Origin: Dugong dugon
Taxonomy: Eukaryota; Chordata; Mammalia; Sirenia; Dugongidae
DNA: 64,000 nucleotides
Direction of reading: 5' to 3'
Assembly: GCA_030035585.1 (NCBI GenBank)
Contig: CM057469.1
Location: 61,583,501 to 61,647,500 of the forward strand
The translations under genes were made by a program, and so were the position numbers. Shown here in pieces: positions 23,956 to 36,752 of this stretch. The notes beneath the pieces were generated by a model. The model saw nothing but the letters and a program-made list of their open reading frames with translations, ran no database searches and was not told the origin of the DNA. How positions within the stretch are numbered: the stretch's first letter is position 1; each line of letters starts with the position of its first letter.

Positions 23956-26900
23956 TTTTTTTTAATTTCTTTTATTGTACTTTAGATGAAGGTTTACAGA
24001 GCAAATAGTTTCTCATTAAACAGTCAGTACACATATTGTTTTATGACATTGGTTAACAACCCCACGACATGTCAACACTCCCTTCTCAACCTTTTTTTTT
24101 TTTCTGGTGAAAATATACATAGCCAAACTTACACCATTTCAAAAGTTTCTACGTGTACAATTCAGTGACATCGACTACATTCTTCCCGTTGTGCCGCTAT
24201 TCTCACTATCTTTTCCCAATTTATTCCATCACTATTATCTTCAACTCACTGTCCACTGGGCTTCCCGCCAAAACTTTTGTGTTGCTGTTGTCAATTTGAT
24301 CTCACATAGATAATTCTTTTTTTTTTTTTTTGTACCTTAGATGAAGGTTTGCAGAACAAATAGTTTCTCACTAAACAGTTAGTACACATATTGCCCTATG
24401 ACAATTGTTAACAACCTCACAACAGATCAACACTATCCTTACTGAACCTGGGGTTCCCTATCACCAGCTTTCCTGTCCCCTTCTACCTTCTAGCCCTTGT
24501 CCCTGGACTGCTGTGACTCATTAGTCCTGTTTTGTTTTATGAGGCTGTCCAATCCCTGGCTGAATGGCGAACTTTGGGAGGGGCTTCACCACTGAGCTAA
24601 GAGGGTGCCCTGGGACCATACTCTGGGGGTCTCTCCAGTCTATCAGGCCAGTAAATCTGGTCTTTTTTTTTGTGAATTAGAATTGTGTTCTACATCCTTT
24701 TCCAGCTCTGTCCAGGACCCTCAGTTGTGAGCCCGGACAGAGCAGTCAGTGGTGGTAGCCGAGCACCATCTATGTGTACTGGACTCAGTCTGCTGGAGAC
24801 CATGGTAGCTGTGGTCCATTAGTCCTTTGGACTAATCTTTTCCTTGTATCTTGTTCTCTTCATTATCCCTTGCTCCCGAAGTGGTGAGACCAGTGGAGTA
24901 TCTTAGATGGCTGCTCACAGGATTTTAAGACCCCAGACACTACTCAGCAAGGTAGAATGTAGAACATTGTCTTTATAAACTGTGTTATGCCAATTGAGCT
25001 AGTTGTTCCCCGAGATCATGGTCCCCACAGCCCTCCGCCCAGCAATTCAGTCCCTCAGGGAGTTTGTAAGTGTCTGTGGAGCTTCCATGACCTTTCCTTG
25101 TACAAGTTCTGCTGGCTTCCCCAGTAATGTGTAGTATTTTACACTTCATCATAGTTATCACTTGCCTATTTAGTTCCCTCCCACACCCCTCCCATTCCTC
25201 GTAACCAACAAAGATTGTTTCTTTTTGTGTGTAAACTTTTACATGAGTTATACAGTAGAGGTCTCATACAATATTTGTCGTTTTGTAATTGACTTATTTC
25301 ACTCAGCACAATGTCCTACAGTTTCATCCGTTTTATGAGATGCTTCACAGATTCATCAGTTCTTTATCTTTGTATAATACTCCATTGTGTGTATGTACCC
25401 TTGTTTGTTTATCCATTCATCTGCTTATGGGCATCTAGGTTTTTTCCATCTTTTTGCTACTGTGAACAGTGCTTCAATGAATATATGTGTGTATATGTCT
25501 ATTAGTGTGACAGCTCTTATTTCTCTAGGATATATTCAAAGGAGTGGGATTGCATTTTGTAATGCCGATTCTCTTTGTTCCTCTTACTCTCCTGTGCTGA
25601 GTTCCTTTTGTTCGTGGATTTTTTTTTTTTTCGTATCTTTTGTTTTTGTAGGTTTTGTTTTTACTGAGACTGTATGTTTTTCTTCTTTATTTTGATGAGT
25701 AGGTTTGTTAACTTTCTTTGTGGTTACCTTGAAATTTACCTTTATCTTCCTAGATTTGAACCAGTCTATTATTACTTGGTATCGCTTGATTTCCTCTCCA
25801 TTAGAAGGTTCTATACCTACACAGTTTGTTCCCTCTTTCATTGTTCTGATGCTGTTGTCATTTACAGATTATCCTCTCTGGTTCCCTTTCGTAATTCTTT
25901 TGGTTTTGCATAGTCCTTAGTTCATTCCCTAGGTTGGTATCTGGCTAGTACAATCCTGAGTTCTATATTCAGTCTGATATTTTTTGTTCTCAGGTCGAAG
26001 GACTTCCTTTAATAAGTCTCATAAGTTTGCTTTGGTTTTTACATAGTCCTTTAATTTCTGTTTATCTGGAAATGACCTAATTTCACCGTCGTATTTGAAC
26101 GAGAGTTTTGCAGGATGTATTATTCTTGGCTGGCGATTTTTTTTCAAGGTTTTATATATGTCATCTCATTGCCTTCTTGCCTGCATGGTTTCTGCCAAAT
26201 AATCTGAGCTTAGTCTTATTGTTTCTCCTCTGTATGTGACTTTTTGTTTTTGTCTAGCTGCTCTCAGGATTGTTTGTCTTTGGTCTTAGTAAGTGTGATT
26301 ATGATATGCCTTGGTTATTTTCTTCTGGGGTCAATCCTATATGGAGTTCGTTGAGCTTCTTGGATGATCAGCTTTTCATCTTTCATGATATTGGGAAAGT
26401 TTTCTGTCAGCAATTCTTCAATGATCCTCTGTGTGTTTTCTGTTTTCTCCCCCTGTTCTGGAACTCCGATCACTTGCAGATTTTTGCCTTTGATTGTATC
26501 CCACATAATTCTCAGGGTTTCTTCATTTCTCTTGGTTCTTTTGTTTTATTTTTCCTAATACAGATTTCTATCCAAGTGTTTGTCTTCAATTTCGCAGATC
26601 CTACCTTCCATCGTGTCAAAGCTGCTCCGCAGCCCTTCTATGGCATTGTCCATTTCTGAAATCTTGTTTTTTATCTTTTGGACTTCTAATTGTTGTTTTT
26701 GTATGATTTCTAGCTGTGAATTTATTTTAGCATTTTGTTCCTATATTATTTTCTTGAATTCCTCCATTTTTCTGTCTGTATTTTCCATGAATTTGTCTGT
26801 CTTTTCCATGAATTCATTTATTTTTTCCTCATTTTTGTCTGTTTTTTGCTTCAACTCTTGGATAATTCTGAATATTAGAGATCTGAATTCCCTATCAGTT

Positions 26901-28496
26901 AGGTCTAGTGTCTTTTCTTCGACTGGAAGGTCATCTGTTGTTTTATTTTGGACTCCTACTGGAACCATCCTGTCCTGTTTTTGTAAATGTTTTGATATTT
27001 TCTGCTGTCTTTGGGGCATTCAGGGGTTATTTTCCTCATTTATTGATTGTAGATTTGTTTGTTTCATCCTTTTTTTTTGTTTTATTTGGTTATGACTGAG
27101 CAGGCGGGCTTTGCGTTCTTTGTCATTTGCACATCTGTGGGTGTGATACTTTTCATCTCCTTTTCCAGTGAGCAGGGTCAGTCACTCAGGTATGGTACAG
27201 CAGGACAGGTCCAGGTGAAGGGGAGTTGCTGAGATAGGTTTTTTGTGGCAAGTACCAGGGCCGACAATGCGTACCGGGAATAAGTGCAAGGCAGGTTCCA
27301 GTAGGCCGTGCCTGTGCTGCTTGGGAGTGTGATGTTCAGCACACGGTACAGGTAAGCCAGAGGAAGGGGGTAGATTGTGATGTGTGGAGTTAAAATGGTT
27401 ATGGAAAATATGAGAGAGAGGAGAGGGGAACAGGAGCCAAAAACATACACGCAAACAAAAAAGAGTGCTAAGCAAGCTTGCTATTTGAGTGGAGAGATGA
27501 GAGACTGAGAAATGGGGAAAAATAAAAATGAAAAAAAGAGAGAAAGAGTAAAAGAAAAAAATGAATAAATTGAGAAACTGTAAATTAAGAAAGACAAAAA
27601 GGGAATAAGACAGAGAAGAACACTAAACAAAGAAATATAAAAAAAACAAAAAAAGAAAAAAAAAAAAAAACAAGAAAAAAGAAATGCTCCCAGGATGTCC
27701 CTGTGCGTCTGCGCAGAGTAAGGGACAAGCTCCCAAGCCACGTGGTACTTCCTGGCTAGAAGGGGTTCCTAAGTTGAGAAAAGGAAAAGAAAAGAAATAA
27801 ACAAGCAAATCAAAACAGAGCAAACAAACATAAAACCCCTGGTGGTCCCACCAGCATGGTGGCACTGGCCGGGAAGCAGTTTCACAGTCAAAGGGTGTTT
27901 CACAGCCTTTCAGGAAGAAGCAAAGATGGTGCACGGAGCCAGGTATTGGAGAGAAAGGAGAGGAAGCTGGTGAGAGGTAAGGACAAAATCTAAAGAAGCA
28001 GAAAAAAGCAACACCATCAGCCAACAAATGGCAATCACGGAGCCAGCCAGCGCGGGGAGATGGAAGCCAAGTGGCACTGGGGGGAAGCTTGCACTTCCCG
28101 GCCAATAAACTGTGGCTGCAGGAAGCAGAGGAGGCTAAGTGGGGGTGAAGAAGAGCTGGGGGTGGGAAAGCTTATATCGTGGCTTACCAGTTGTTCTGTC
28201 TCCTGCTGGAAGCTCCATGAAGCTGTTTTCCCATACCTCCTGTTTGCTGATCTCTGATAGGAGTCCAAGAAGGTGGATCCATCCTGTGGTAGCTTATAGG
28301 GGACCTCTGCATGTATCTTTCCTTGTGCTCTGTTCTCGGTCAGTTTCTTATTCCATTCGGTGCTTGGTTGAATTCTTTACCTCTTCATTGGATTCTTAGT
28401 ATTTCAGGATTGACTTGTGACTCTGTTAGACTTAGTTTTTCTGATCTTTGCTGCAGAGGGACGGCATGGTGCTTCTGACTATAGTGTCATATTGCC
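23956..28496 (-). mobile_element. L1 C, nested in L1 B, with ORF2 mostly deleted
   Basis: Antisense L1 inserted in the reverse transcriptase part of L1 B. The duplicated target is GTTGAAAAATTTT (23948-23960) against GTTGAAAATTTT (28498-28509). Both ends of the element are present, but at about 25560 the sequence jumps from the ORF2 C-terminal region straight to the inter-ORF region, so about 3.4 kb of ORF2 is missing. ORF1 remains as a broken frame (27019 down to about 25985, start MPQRQQKISKHLQKQDRM). The 3' UTR holds two copies of the tail (23964 and 24340) around an A-rich block. Confidence 0.88.
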
Positions 28497-28701
28497 TGTT
28501 GAAAATTTTGCGTCTTCATTCATGAGAGATACTGGTCTGTAATATTTTTTGTGGTATCTTTGCCTGGCTTTGGTACTAGGGTTATGCTGGCTTCATAAAA
28601 TGAATTTGGAAGTATTCCTTCCTTTTCTTTATTTGGAAATAGTTTGAGAAGTACTGATGCAAGCTATTCTCTCAATGTTTGATAGAATTCTCCAGTGAAA
28701 C

Positions 28702-29219
28702 TGTCATGGATTGAATTATGTCCCCCCAAAAATGTGTGTTTCAATTTGGCTGGGCCATGGTTCCCAGTATCCTGTGGTTGTCTTTCATTTTGTGATTGTA
28801 ATTTTATGTTAAAGAGGATTAGTGTGGGATTGTAACACCCTTCCTAAGGTCACATCCCTGATCCAATGCAAAGGGAGTTTCCCTTGGATTTGGCCTGCAC
28901 CGTCTTTTTTTCCTACCAGAGACAAAAGGAAAGGGAAGCAAGCAGAGAGTTGGGAACCTCATACTACCAAGAAAGCAGTGCCAGGAGCAGAATGTGTCCT
29001 TTGGACCTGTGGTTCCTGCACTGAGATGATCCCAGACCAAGGGAAGACTGAAGCACCACAAGGACCTTCCTCCAGAGCCAACAGAGAAAGCCTTCCCCTG
29101 GAGCTGATGCCTTGAATTTGGACTTGTGACCTACTTGAGCGTTAGAGAATAAATTTCTCTTTGTTAAAAATCATCCACTTGTGGTATTTCTGTTATAGCA
29201 GCACTAGAGAACTAAGACA
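28702..29219 (+). mobile_element. MaLR-type solo LTR (fossil)
   Basis: An LTR of 518 bp that begins TGTCATGGATTGAATTATGT and ends CACTAGAGAACTAAGACA, a MaLR pattern with an AATAAA near 29148. It sits in L1 B between GAAAC (28697-28701) and GAAGC (29220-29224), a 5-bp target duplication with one change, as expected for ERVL-type integration. No internal retroviral sequence is attached. It is younger than L1 B. Confidence 0.85.
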
Positions 29220-31559
29220 GAAGCCATTTGGGCGAGGGCCTTTTTTTGGTTGTGAATTTTTTTATTATGTTCTCAAACTCTTCTTGTTATGGGTCTGTTC
29301 AGATTTTCAACTTCAGTTTGTATTAGTTTAGGTAGGTAATGTGTTTCTAGAAATTTATCCATTTCTTTTGCATTTTCAAATATATTGGAGTATAGTTTTT
29401 CATAGTACTCTGTTATGATCTTTTTAATTTCAGTTGGGTCTGTTGTAATGTCCCCCATTTCATTTCTTATTTGGGTTATTTGTGTCCGATCCTGTTTTTC
29501 TTTCCTCAGTTTGGCCAATGGTTTGTCGATTTTGTTGATCATTTCAAAGAATCAATTTTTGGTTTTGTTGATCTTTTTATTGTTTTTCTATTCTCTATTT
29601 CATTTATTTCTGCTCTGATCTTCATTATTTCCTTTCTTCTCTTGGCTGTGGGCTTCTTTTGCTGTACTCTTTCTATTTGTTCGAGCTGTATAGCTAATGT
29701 TTTGATTTTGTCCTTTTCTTCTTTTTTGATGTGTACGTGTATTGCTATAAATTGACCTCTGAGCACTGCCTTTACTGTGTCACAAAAAGTTTGGTATGAT
29801 GCGTTTACATTCTCATTTAATTCTTCAAATTTTTTTGATTACATCTTTGATTTCTTCTTTCACCCAATGGTTTTTAAGCAAGGTGTTACTCAGTTTTCAT
29901 GTATTTGACTTTTTTCCCTTGCCTTTCTGATTATTAGTTTCTACTTTAATGAAATTGCATTCAGAGGAGGTGGTTTGTATTTTCTCAAGGTTTTGGATTT
30001 TGTTGAGGCTTAAGATGTGGCCTAAGACGTGGTCTATTCTAGAGAATGTTCCATGTGCATTGGAAAAGATTGTGTACAGTGTTGCTGTTGGGTGGAGTGT
30101 TTTTTATATGTCTATGAGGTCCAGTTGTTTGATTGTGGCCTTTAGGTCTCCTGTATCTTTGTTGAGTTTCTTTCTGGATGTTCTATCCTTTACCAAGAAT
30201 GGTGTATTGAAATCTCCTACTATTATCATGGAACTGTCAGTTTTTCTTTTCAGTGCTGTTAGAGTTTGTTTCATGTATTTTGGAGCCATGTCATTGGGAA
30301 AGTAGATATTTATTATGGTATGCCCTTCTGGTGGATTGTCCCTTTAATCATTATATAATGTCCTTCCTTTTCTTTTATGGTGGATTTTATTTTAAAAGTC
30401 TGTTGTATCTGAGATTATTATTGCCACTTCAGGTTTTGTTTGGCTTCTGTTTTGTTGATATATTTTTTTCCATCCTTCGATTTTAAATATATTTATATCT
30501 TTGTTTCTAAGATGTGTCTCTTGTAGACAGCATATTGATGGGTCCTGTTTTTTTAACCATTCGGTTGCTCTCCATATCTTCATGGGTGCATTTAAGCCTT
30601 TTACTTTCAGTGAGATTATTGAAAGGTGTGAGTTTATTGCCGTCATTTTGTAATGGTGTTTACTGGGTGCTGACGTTTTCTTTGTTCCTTTTATTCTCCT
30701 GTGCTGAATTCCTTTTGTTTGTGAATTTTTTGTTCCTTTCTTCTATATAGATTTTGTGTTTACTGAGACTTTATGTTTTTCTTCTTTATTTTCATGAGTA
30801 GATTTGTTGACTTTCTTTGCACTTACCTTAAAATTTACTCCTGTCTTCCAAAGTTTAAACCAGTCTTTTACTACTTGATGTTGCCTTGACTTCCTCTCCA
30901 TTTAAAAGTTCTAATCTTACACCATTTATTCCCTCTTTTGTTGTCTTGACATTGTCATCTACAGACTGACGTCACTGGATCCCTGTTGTAAATTTTTTTT
31001 TTTGTTTCCTCTTTGAGTGTTCGTTACCTGGGTTGGTAATGATTGCATCCCACATCATACTCAGGGTTTCTTCATTCTTTCTTCGGATTTTTTCTCAAAA
31101 TTTGTATCCAAGGATTTGTCTTCAATTTCGCTGACCCTGTCTTCCATTGTTGCAAATTTGCTCCTAAAACCTTCTGTTGCACTGTCCATTTCTGAAATCT
31201 TGTAGTTTATCTTTCAGATTTCTAATTGCTGTTTTTGGATGATTTCTAGTAGTTTGCTTACTTTGACCTTTTTTCTGTATCACTTTCCTGAATTTCTTCC
31301 ATTACTTTGTGTTTTCCCTGATTTAGTCTATATTTTCCAAGATTTTGTGTATTTTTACCTTATTTTTGTTTACATTCTCCTTCATCTCTTGGCGATCCCT
31401 CAATGTTAGGATTGTGAATTTCCTATCAGGTAGTTCCAGTGCCTATTATTCTACCAAAAAGTCATCTGGTGTCTTATTTTGGTCACTTTCTGGAGACATC
31501 CTTTCCTGTTTTTTTTTATGATTTGTTATTGTCTGCTGTCTCAGGGGCATTCAGGAATT

Positions 31560-32725
31560 ATTTTCTTTGTTTACTGATTGTAGATTCGTGTATTTCGTAC
31601 TGCTTTTTTGTTTTATTTGGTTATGTCTGGGCAGGTGAGCTGAGTGTGTTTTGTTGCTTGCTTGCCTGTGGGCATGATACTTCTAACCACCTTGTCTAAG
31701 TGGCCAGGGCTTGTCACTCAGCTATGGTGCAGCAGAGCAGGTTCAGTGGGGTAGAAGGTTGGGGATTGGTAGTTTGTTGCATGATCTGGGGCTGATGGGG
31801 TGGTTTCGGGGGCCAAGGTGAGGAACGGTCAGGAGGACCTTATCCCTGCTGCTCAGGAGCATGACTTTCTGCCTGAGGTACAGATAGGCAGGAGAGAAAG
31901 GAGAGGATGTGATGTGCAGAGCTAAGTGAGTGAGCAAAAGAAGACAAAGAAGAGAGAGAAACAAAACAAAAGGATGAAAACAAAAAGAAAAAAGGAAATA
32001 AAATGAAGGCGTATTAATACTTGGCAGGCAGGGATTGGGTAGGCCTTATGAGTTTGTGTGCTGATAGCTCTCTAGCCAAGTAGTGTGGCTGAGCCTGTAG
32101 AGGAGGAGACAGGAGAAAGGAAATGAAGGAAGAAATAGAGAGAGAAGAAACAAACAGAAAAAAAGGAAAAAATATTGCACTGAAAGAGCTGCCCCACGGA
32201 GTGGCCCAGACCTTGGGAGGCCATGTGATAGTGGCTCTCTAGCCAAGCAGTGCAACACTGGCCACCGAGAAGAGGAGGGGGCATCTCATGGGGCTAGGTG
32301 GACTGGAGAGAGGAAAAGAAGAGAGTTAGAGAGAATTAACCAGAAAAGAAAAAAAAGAAGGCACTGAGAGAGCCTGCCAGAAGGGGTGATGGAGATCTGG
32401 GAGGTGAGGTGCCATTGGTTCTCTAGCAGAGTGGTGTAGCACAGCCTGCCAAGAATGGGCAGGAATGTCAGACAGGGCTAGTGTGGGAGGAGAAAGAAAA
32501 GGAAAGAAGGGAGAGAGAGAGAAGAAACTAGAAAAAATAAAAAATGACTCTGAGGGAGCCTGCCGGCAGGAGATGTACAAACCTGGGGTGGCTGTGCAGT
32601 GTGGCACAGCTCATCAAGGAGGGGAGGGTATGGCACACAGGGCTAGCTTGGGAGGAGAAAGGAAAGTAAGGAATGGAGAAAGAGAGAAGCAATAAAAAAA
32701 AGCAAAAATAAATAAATAAATAAAT

Positions 32726-32757
<32 letters not shown>

Positions 32758-33145
32758 ACAGCAAAAAGAACTAAAAATGGCCCTGAAGGATCCAAGTAGT
32801 TGTAGGAGGTTGGACCTGGGCCGCAGTGAGCTGGTATCTCTCTGGTTGAGTGACTGTGGCCTGTTGCAAAGCAATAGTGGGAGAGTATGTATCCCTGGTT
32901 TTAGGGGGCTTTTTCTCCTGTTGGGAAATCCATGAAGTTGCCTTCCCATAATCTGTCTGCTGTCTTTGGTGGCTGAAGTCCAAAATGGTGAATCCAGGTA
33001 ACAGTGAGCTGATGTCTCTCTGGCCAAGCAACTGTGGCCCATTGGAAATTGGCAGAGGCCCCATACAGGGAAGAAGTGTGGGGGGTAGGAAAGCATGTAT
33101 CCCTGGTTACTAGGTACTCTGTCTCCAGTTGGGAGTGTGATTTTT
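31560..33145 (-). repeat. L1 B 5' UTR tandem monomers, ~165-185 bp
   Basis: A repeated phrase of the form GGCTCTCTAGCCAAG.AGTG recurs at about 32066, 32234, 32408 and 32584, and related phrases GAGCTGRTRTCTCTCTGG at 32824 and 33007. The spacing is about 168 to 183 bp. Purine-rich GGAGAAAGRAA blocks separate them. Tandem promoter monomers are known in some mammalian L1 families. These differ in sequence and period from the 266-bp units of L1 D. Confidence 0.75.
32704..32759. repeat. (AAAT)n microsatellite
   Basis: About 14 units of AAAT/AATA with one interruption, in the L1 B 5' UTR. Confidence 0.95.
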
Positions 33146-34056
33146 AAAAGTATGAGAAAAAAACATGGTCTACAGCTGTAGAAAAATCTTCCCAAATAGA
33201 TTCTACAGCCTCAGTTATTTCATTTACTGTTATTTCCATATTATCATGCCAGGAATTTTGAACCACTACAACATGTAAGCATTCTGGAAAAATGGTTTTT
33301 TTATTAGGCTCTATCAACAGTCCAGTGGTTGGATTCTATGACAGCTGGCCAGCTTTCATTCTCTAATTTCTTCTGAGGGTGTTAATTATTGATGTTTAAA
33401 AAGTCCTTCTGAGATTTCTTTCCAGTCACATTTTGGTAGGCAACGTATTACTGGTGCCATATTTACAGACATCTTAACTGTTCTTTTAATACTACCTGTT
33501 CCTTCCCTTTCATCATGATCATGAATGGAACTATCATGGTTATAAATGAGGGTGGTGGCTTTGAAAGGTGATTGGGAAGTGGTTTGTTTAGCTGCTCTAT
33601 CAACTCTGTTGTTTCCCTAAATTTCCTCTCTTTGTGGAAACTCTTTGGATTAATGGGCCATGATTTTAATTACAACAATCTCAGAAGGGAGCAGAATGGC
33701 TTCTAAGAGGTTTGCTACTAAAGGGCAATTTTTCATTTGGTTCCCAAAGGAAGTTAGCAACCCCTTTCATTTCCATAACATGCCTTGATATTGAATAATG
33801 CCAATAGCATACCTGGAGTCCAGAAAACTACCTACTAACAGTCTAGAAGCCAGTTTTCAAGCTTTTGTGAGTGCGATTATTTCAGCTTGCTTTGCTGAAC
33901 TGACTTCAGGAAGAGTGCTACTTTCAAGGACCTCAACTGAAGTAATAATAGCATATCGTCCCAGTAATGAGAGCTGGTAGGTTCACCGTTAAATATGACT
34001 CATCTATAAATAAAACTAAATCAGAATTCGATAACAGGGTTTCTTGTGAACCTTGT

Positions 34057-34527
34057 TGTATTAGTTATGTAGTGTTCTGTTAACAGAAATACCACAAGTG
34101 GATGGCTTTAAGAAACAGAAATTTATTCTCTCACACTCTAGTAGGCTAGAAGTCTGAATTAAGAGTGCCATCTCTAGTGGAAGTCTTTCTCTCTGTCATT
34201 TCTGGAGGAAGGTCCTCGTCATCGGCTTTCCCTGGTTGAGAAAATTCTCAGCGCAGGAACCCTGGGTCCAAAAGATGTATTCTGCGCTCCTGGAGCTGCT
34301 TTCTTGGTAGTATGAGGTCCCCCTCTCTCTCTACTCACTTCTCTATATCTCAAAAGAGAAGGACTTAAGACACAACCTAATATGAAGATTGAGTACTGCC
34401 TCATTAACATAGCCAATGGGAAAATCACATCAGTTGACAAAATGGTGGATAATCACACAATACTGGGAATTATGGAATAGTCAATTTGACACATATTTTT
34501 TGGGGGAACACAATCCAATCCATAACA
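34057..34527 (-). mobile_element. MaLR-type solo LTR (fossil)
   Basis: Antisense 471-bp LTR. On the - strand it starts TGTTATGGATTGGATTG and ends ACATAACTAATACA. A perfect 5-bp duplication CTTGT flanks it (34052-34056 and 34528-34532). It is inserted in the fossil ERV pol and has no internal sequence. Confidence 0.88.
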
Positions 34528-34987
34528 CTTGTCTTGGGGACAAAAGCTATTCAGTAAGATTTAAGCAATCATAGGTGGGATGGTCACCATTACTAGGTAA
34601 AGATAACAATGTAGATGGATTCAGAGAGGTTACAGTATGTAACTGAATACTGGAAGTGGCCAAAGGAGAACTACATAAGAAGTCAGGCTGTTGGTTGACA
34701 GGTGTTGCATAAGTGTTGAATTTAAAATGGCTGACACTATATGAGGGACATAAACATCAAGAAAGTTTCCCAAAAGTAAATCTGCTGTGGTTTCGACCAA
34801 TCTAGTGGTTGCAGTGACTGCTATAAGGTAATGGGGATAGCCTTTTGCAATGGGGTCCAGCTGGATGGTGTAATAACCAATGGGTCTTTGTTGTCCTCTG
34901 TGTTTTTGAGTGAGGTCATGTAGAGAATTCCCAGAATCTCATGAACAAAAAATGAAAACTCTAAATTATATCTGGGAAACTAGAGCA

Positions 34988-35025
34988 AAAGCAGAACCTT
35001 GGTGGTGCAGTGGTTAAGAGCTTCC
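34988..35025 (+). mobile_element. AfroSINE head fragment
   Basis: Only the tRNA-like head is present (GCAGAACCTTGGTGGTGCAG, then TGGTTAAGAGCTTCC). It sits inside the fossil retrovirus pol region. Confidence 0.55.
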
Positions 35026-35246
35026 TTTAGTTGAGTGATAGAAATTATCTCATCCTCAGATAGCTGGAAGAGATCAATCTCTGAGTTCTTTGGACAATGG
35101 TAAAGTGGTTGAGACAACAAAGTCAAATTAGGTATCCAAGTTCTGCAGTAGCTGCAGAATCCTAGAAATCCTCTTAACTATCTCTTGGTAGTAGGGACAG
35201 GATAAGCTAAGACTATTTCCTTTCTTTTGTGGTCTATAGTGATCCC

Positions 35247-36180
35247 TTTTTTTTTTTTTTTTAATATATATTTTATTGTACTTCAGGTGAAAGCTTACAG
35301 AGCAAATAGTTTCTCATGAAATAGTAGTACACATGTTGTTTTTTTTGACATTGGTTAACAACCCCACAACGTATTAAGCCTCTAAATTCTCAACCTTTTT
35401 TTTTGATGAAAATTACAGATGGCCAAAGATACACCGTTTCAAAATTTTCTACATTCACAGTTCAGTGACATTGACTACGCTCTTCCAACTGTGCTGTTAT
35501 TCTCACTTAAGATGAAGGCTTACAGAACAAAATAGTTTTTCATTTAACAGTTACTACACATGTTGCCCTATAACAATGGTTAACAATCTCACAGCACTTC
35601 AAGAATATCCTTACTCCACCTCGTGTTCCCTATCACCAGGGGGCTTCCTTGTCCCCTTCTGTCTTCTGGACCTTGTCAGTGGACTATTGTACCTCTTTAG
35701 TCTCATTTGTTTATTTATTTATTTATTTATTTTTATTTTATTTAAACACCATTTCAAAACTTTTTACTTACACATTTAAGTGATATTGACTATGCTCTTC
35801 CAATTGTGCTGCCATTCTCGCCCAAGATGAAGGCTTACAGGACAAAACGGCCTCCCATTTAATAGTTACTACAAATGTTGCCCTATAGCAGTGGTCAACA
35901 ATCTCACAATACATCGACAGTGTCCTTATTCAATTTGTGTTCCTTATCATCAGTTTCCTACTCTCCCTCTGCCTTCTGGCCTTGTCCCTGGACTCCTGTA
36001 CATCGTTAGTCCCATTTAGTTTTACTGGGGTGTCCATTCCCAGGCTTAACATCGAACCTTGAAGGTAACTTTCCCTCTGAGCTGAAAGGGTGTCTGGGGG
36101 CCACACTCTCGAGGTTTCTCTAGCATTCTTTAGGCCAGTATATCTGGTCTTCTTTTTTTTTTTTTTTTTTGGGAGTTAAA
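35247..36180 (-). repeat. L1 D 3' UTR with three tail-module copies
   Basis: The tail phrase AGATGAAGGCTTACAGRACAAAA recurs at about 35513 and 35825, with a diverged first copy GGTGAAAGCTTACAGAGCAAA at 35287. Blocks of the form CACCRTTTCAAAAYTTTYTAC...GTGACATTGACTAYGCTCTTCC separate the copies (about 35429-35510 and 35749-35824). (TTTA)n at 35706-35744 marks an internal poly(A) remnant in the second spacer. Confidence 0.75.
35706..35744. repeat. (TTTA)n microsatellite
   Basis: About nine TTTA units inside the L1 D 3' UTR, likely grown from an internal A-rich tract of the element. Confidence 0.9.
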
Positions 36181-36752
36181 ATTATGCTCTACATCCTACT
36201 CCAGCTCTGCCCAGAACCCTCTGTTGTGATCCTGGTCAGAGGAGTCATTGGTGGTAGTCGGGCACCATCCAGCTGTACTGGGCTCAGTCCCGTGGAGGCC
36301 TTGGTAGCTGTGGACCATTAGTCCTTCGGACTAATCTTTTCCTTGTATCCTGTTCTCTTCATTCTCCCTTGTTCCCGAAGGGATGAGATCATTGGAGTAT
36401 CTTAGATGGCCGCTCATAGGCTTTTAAGACCCCAGACACTACTCACCAAGGTAGAATGTAGAGCATTATCTTTATAAGTAGTGTCATGCCAATTGAGCTA
36501 GATGTTCCCCGAGATCATGGTCCCCAGAGCCCTCCGTCCAACAACTCAGTCCCTCGGGGGGTTTGGATGTGTCTATAGGGCCTCCATGACCTTTCCTTGT
36601 GCAGGTTGTGTTAGTTTCCCCTGTACTATGTACTATCTCATCTCTCACCCAAGTTACCACTTACCTATTACCTATTTAGTATCCCCCCCCCTCCCATCCC
36701 TGGTAACCAACAAGGATTGTTACATTTTGCATGTGAATTTTTTCATGGGTTT

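Larger units (their letters stand above)
21230..33145 (-). mobile_element. L1 B, split by L1 C and a MaLR LTR
   Basis: Antisense L1 whose pieces are 21230-23955, 28497-28701 and 29220-~33145. The 3' tail is at 21230-21300, with a deletion in the 3' UTR right after it. ORF2 runs from about 21905 to 30646 across the insertions; its endonuclease start is MTAINSHLSIISLK at 30646. Part of ORF2 near 23138 is deleted, and the C-terminal half of ORF1 is deleted near 31040. The 5' UTR (about 31560-33145) is made of about six tandem units of 165-185 bp. No clear target-site duplication could be read. Its insertions show it is older than L1 C. Confidence 0.85.
33150..35246 (-). pseudogene. Fossil ERV RT-connection and RNase H region
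   Basis: The part at 34528-35246 resembles the connection region after class I reverse transcriptase. The part at 33620-34056 resembles gammaretroviral RNase H. What follows down to about 33150 is probably the start of integrase but is too diverged to be sure. It is interrupted by the MaLR LTR at 34057-34527 and a SINE fragment at 34988. It is broken throughout. Confidence 0.65.

Noticed and set aside
28819-29115. Open frames of about 80-97 codons on both strands
   Set aside because: They lie fully inside the MaLR solo LTR at 28702-29219 and show no coding signature.
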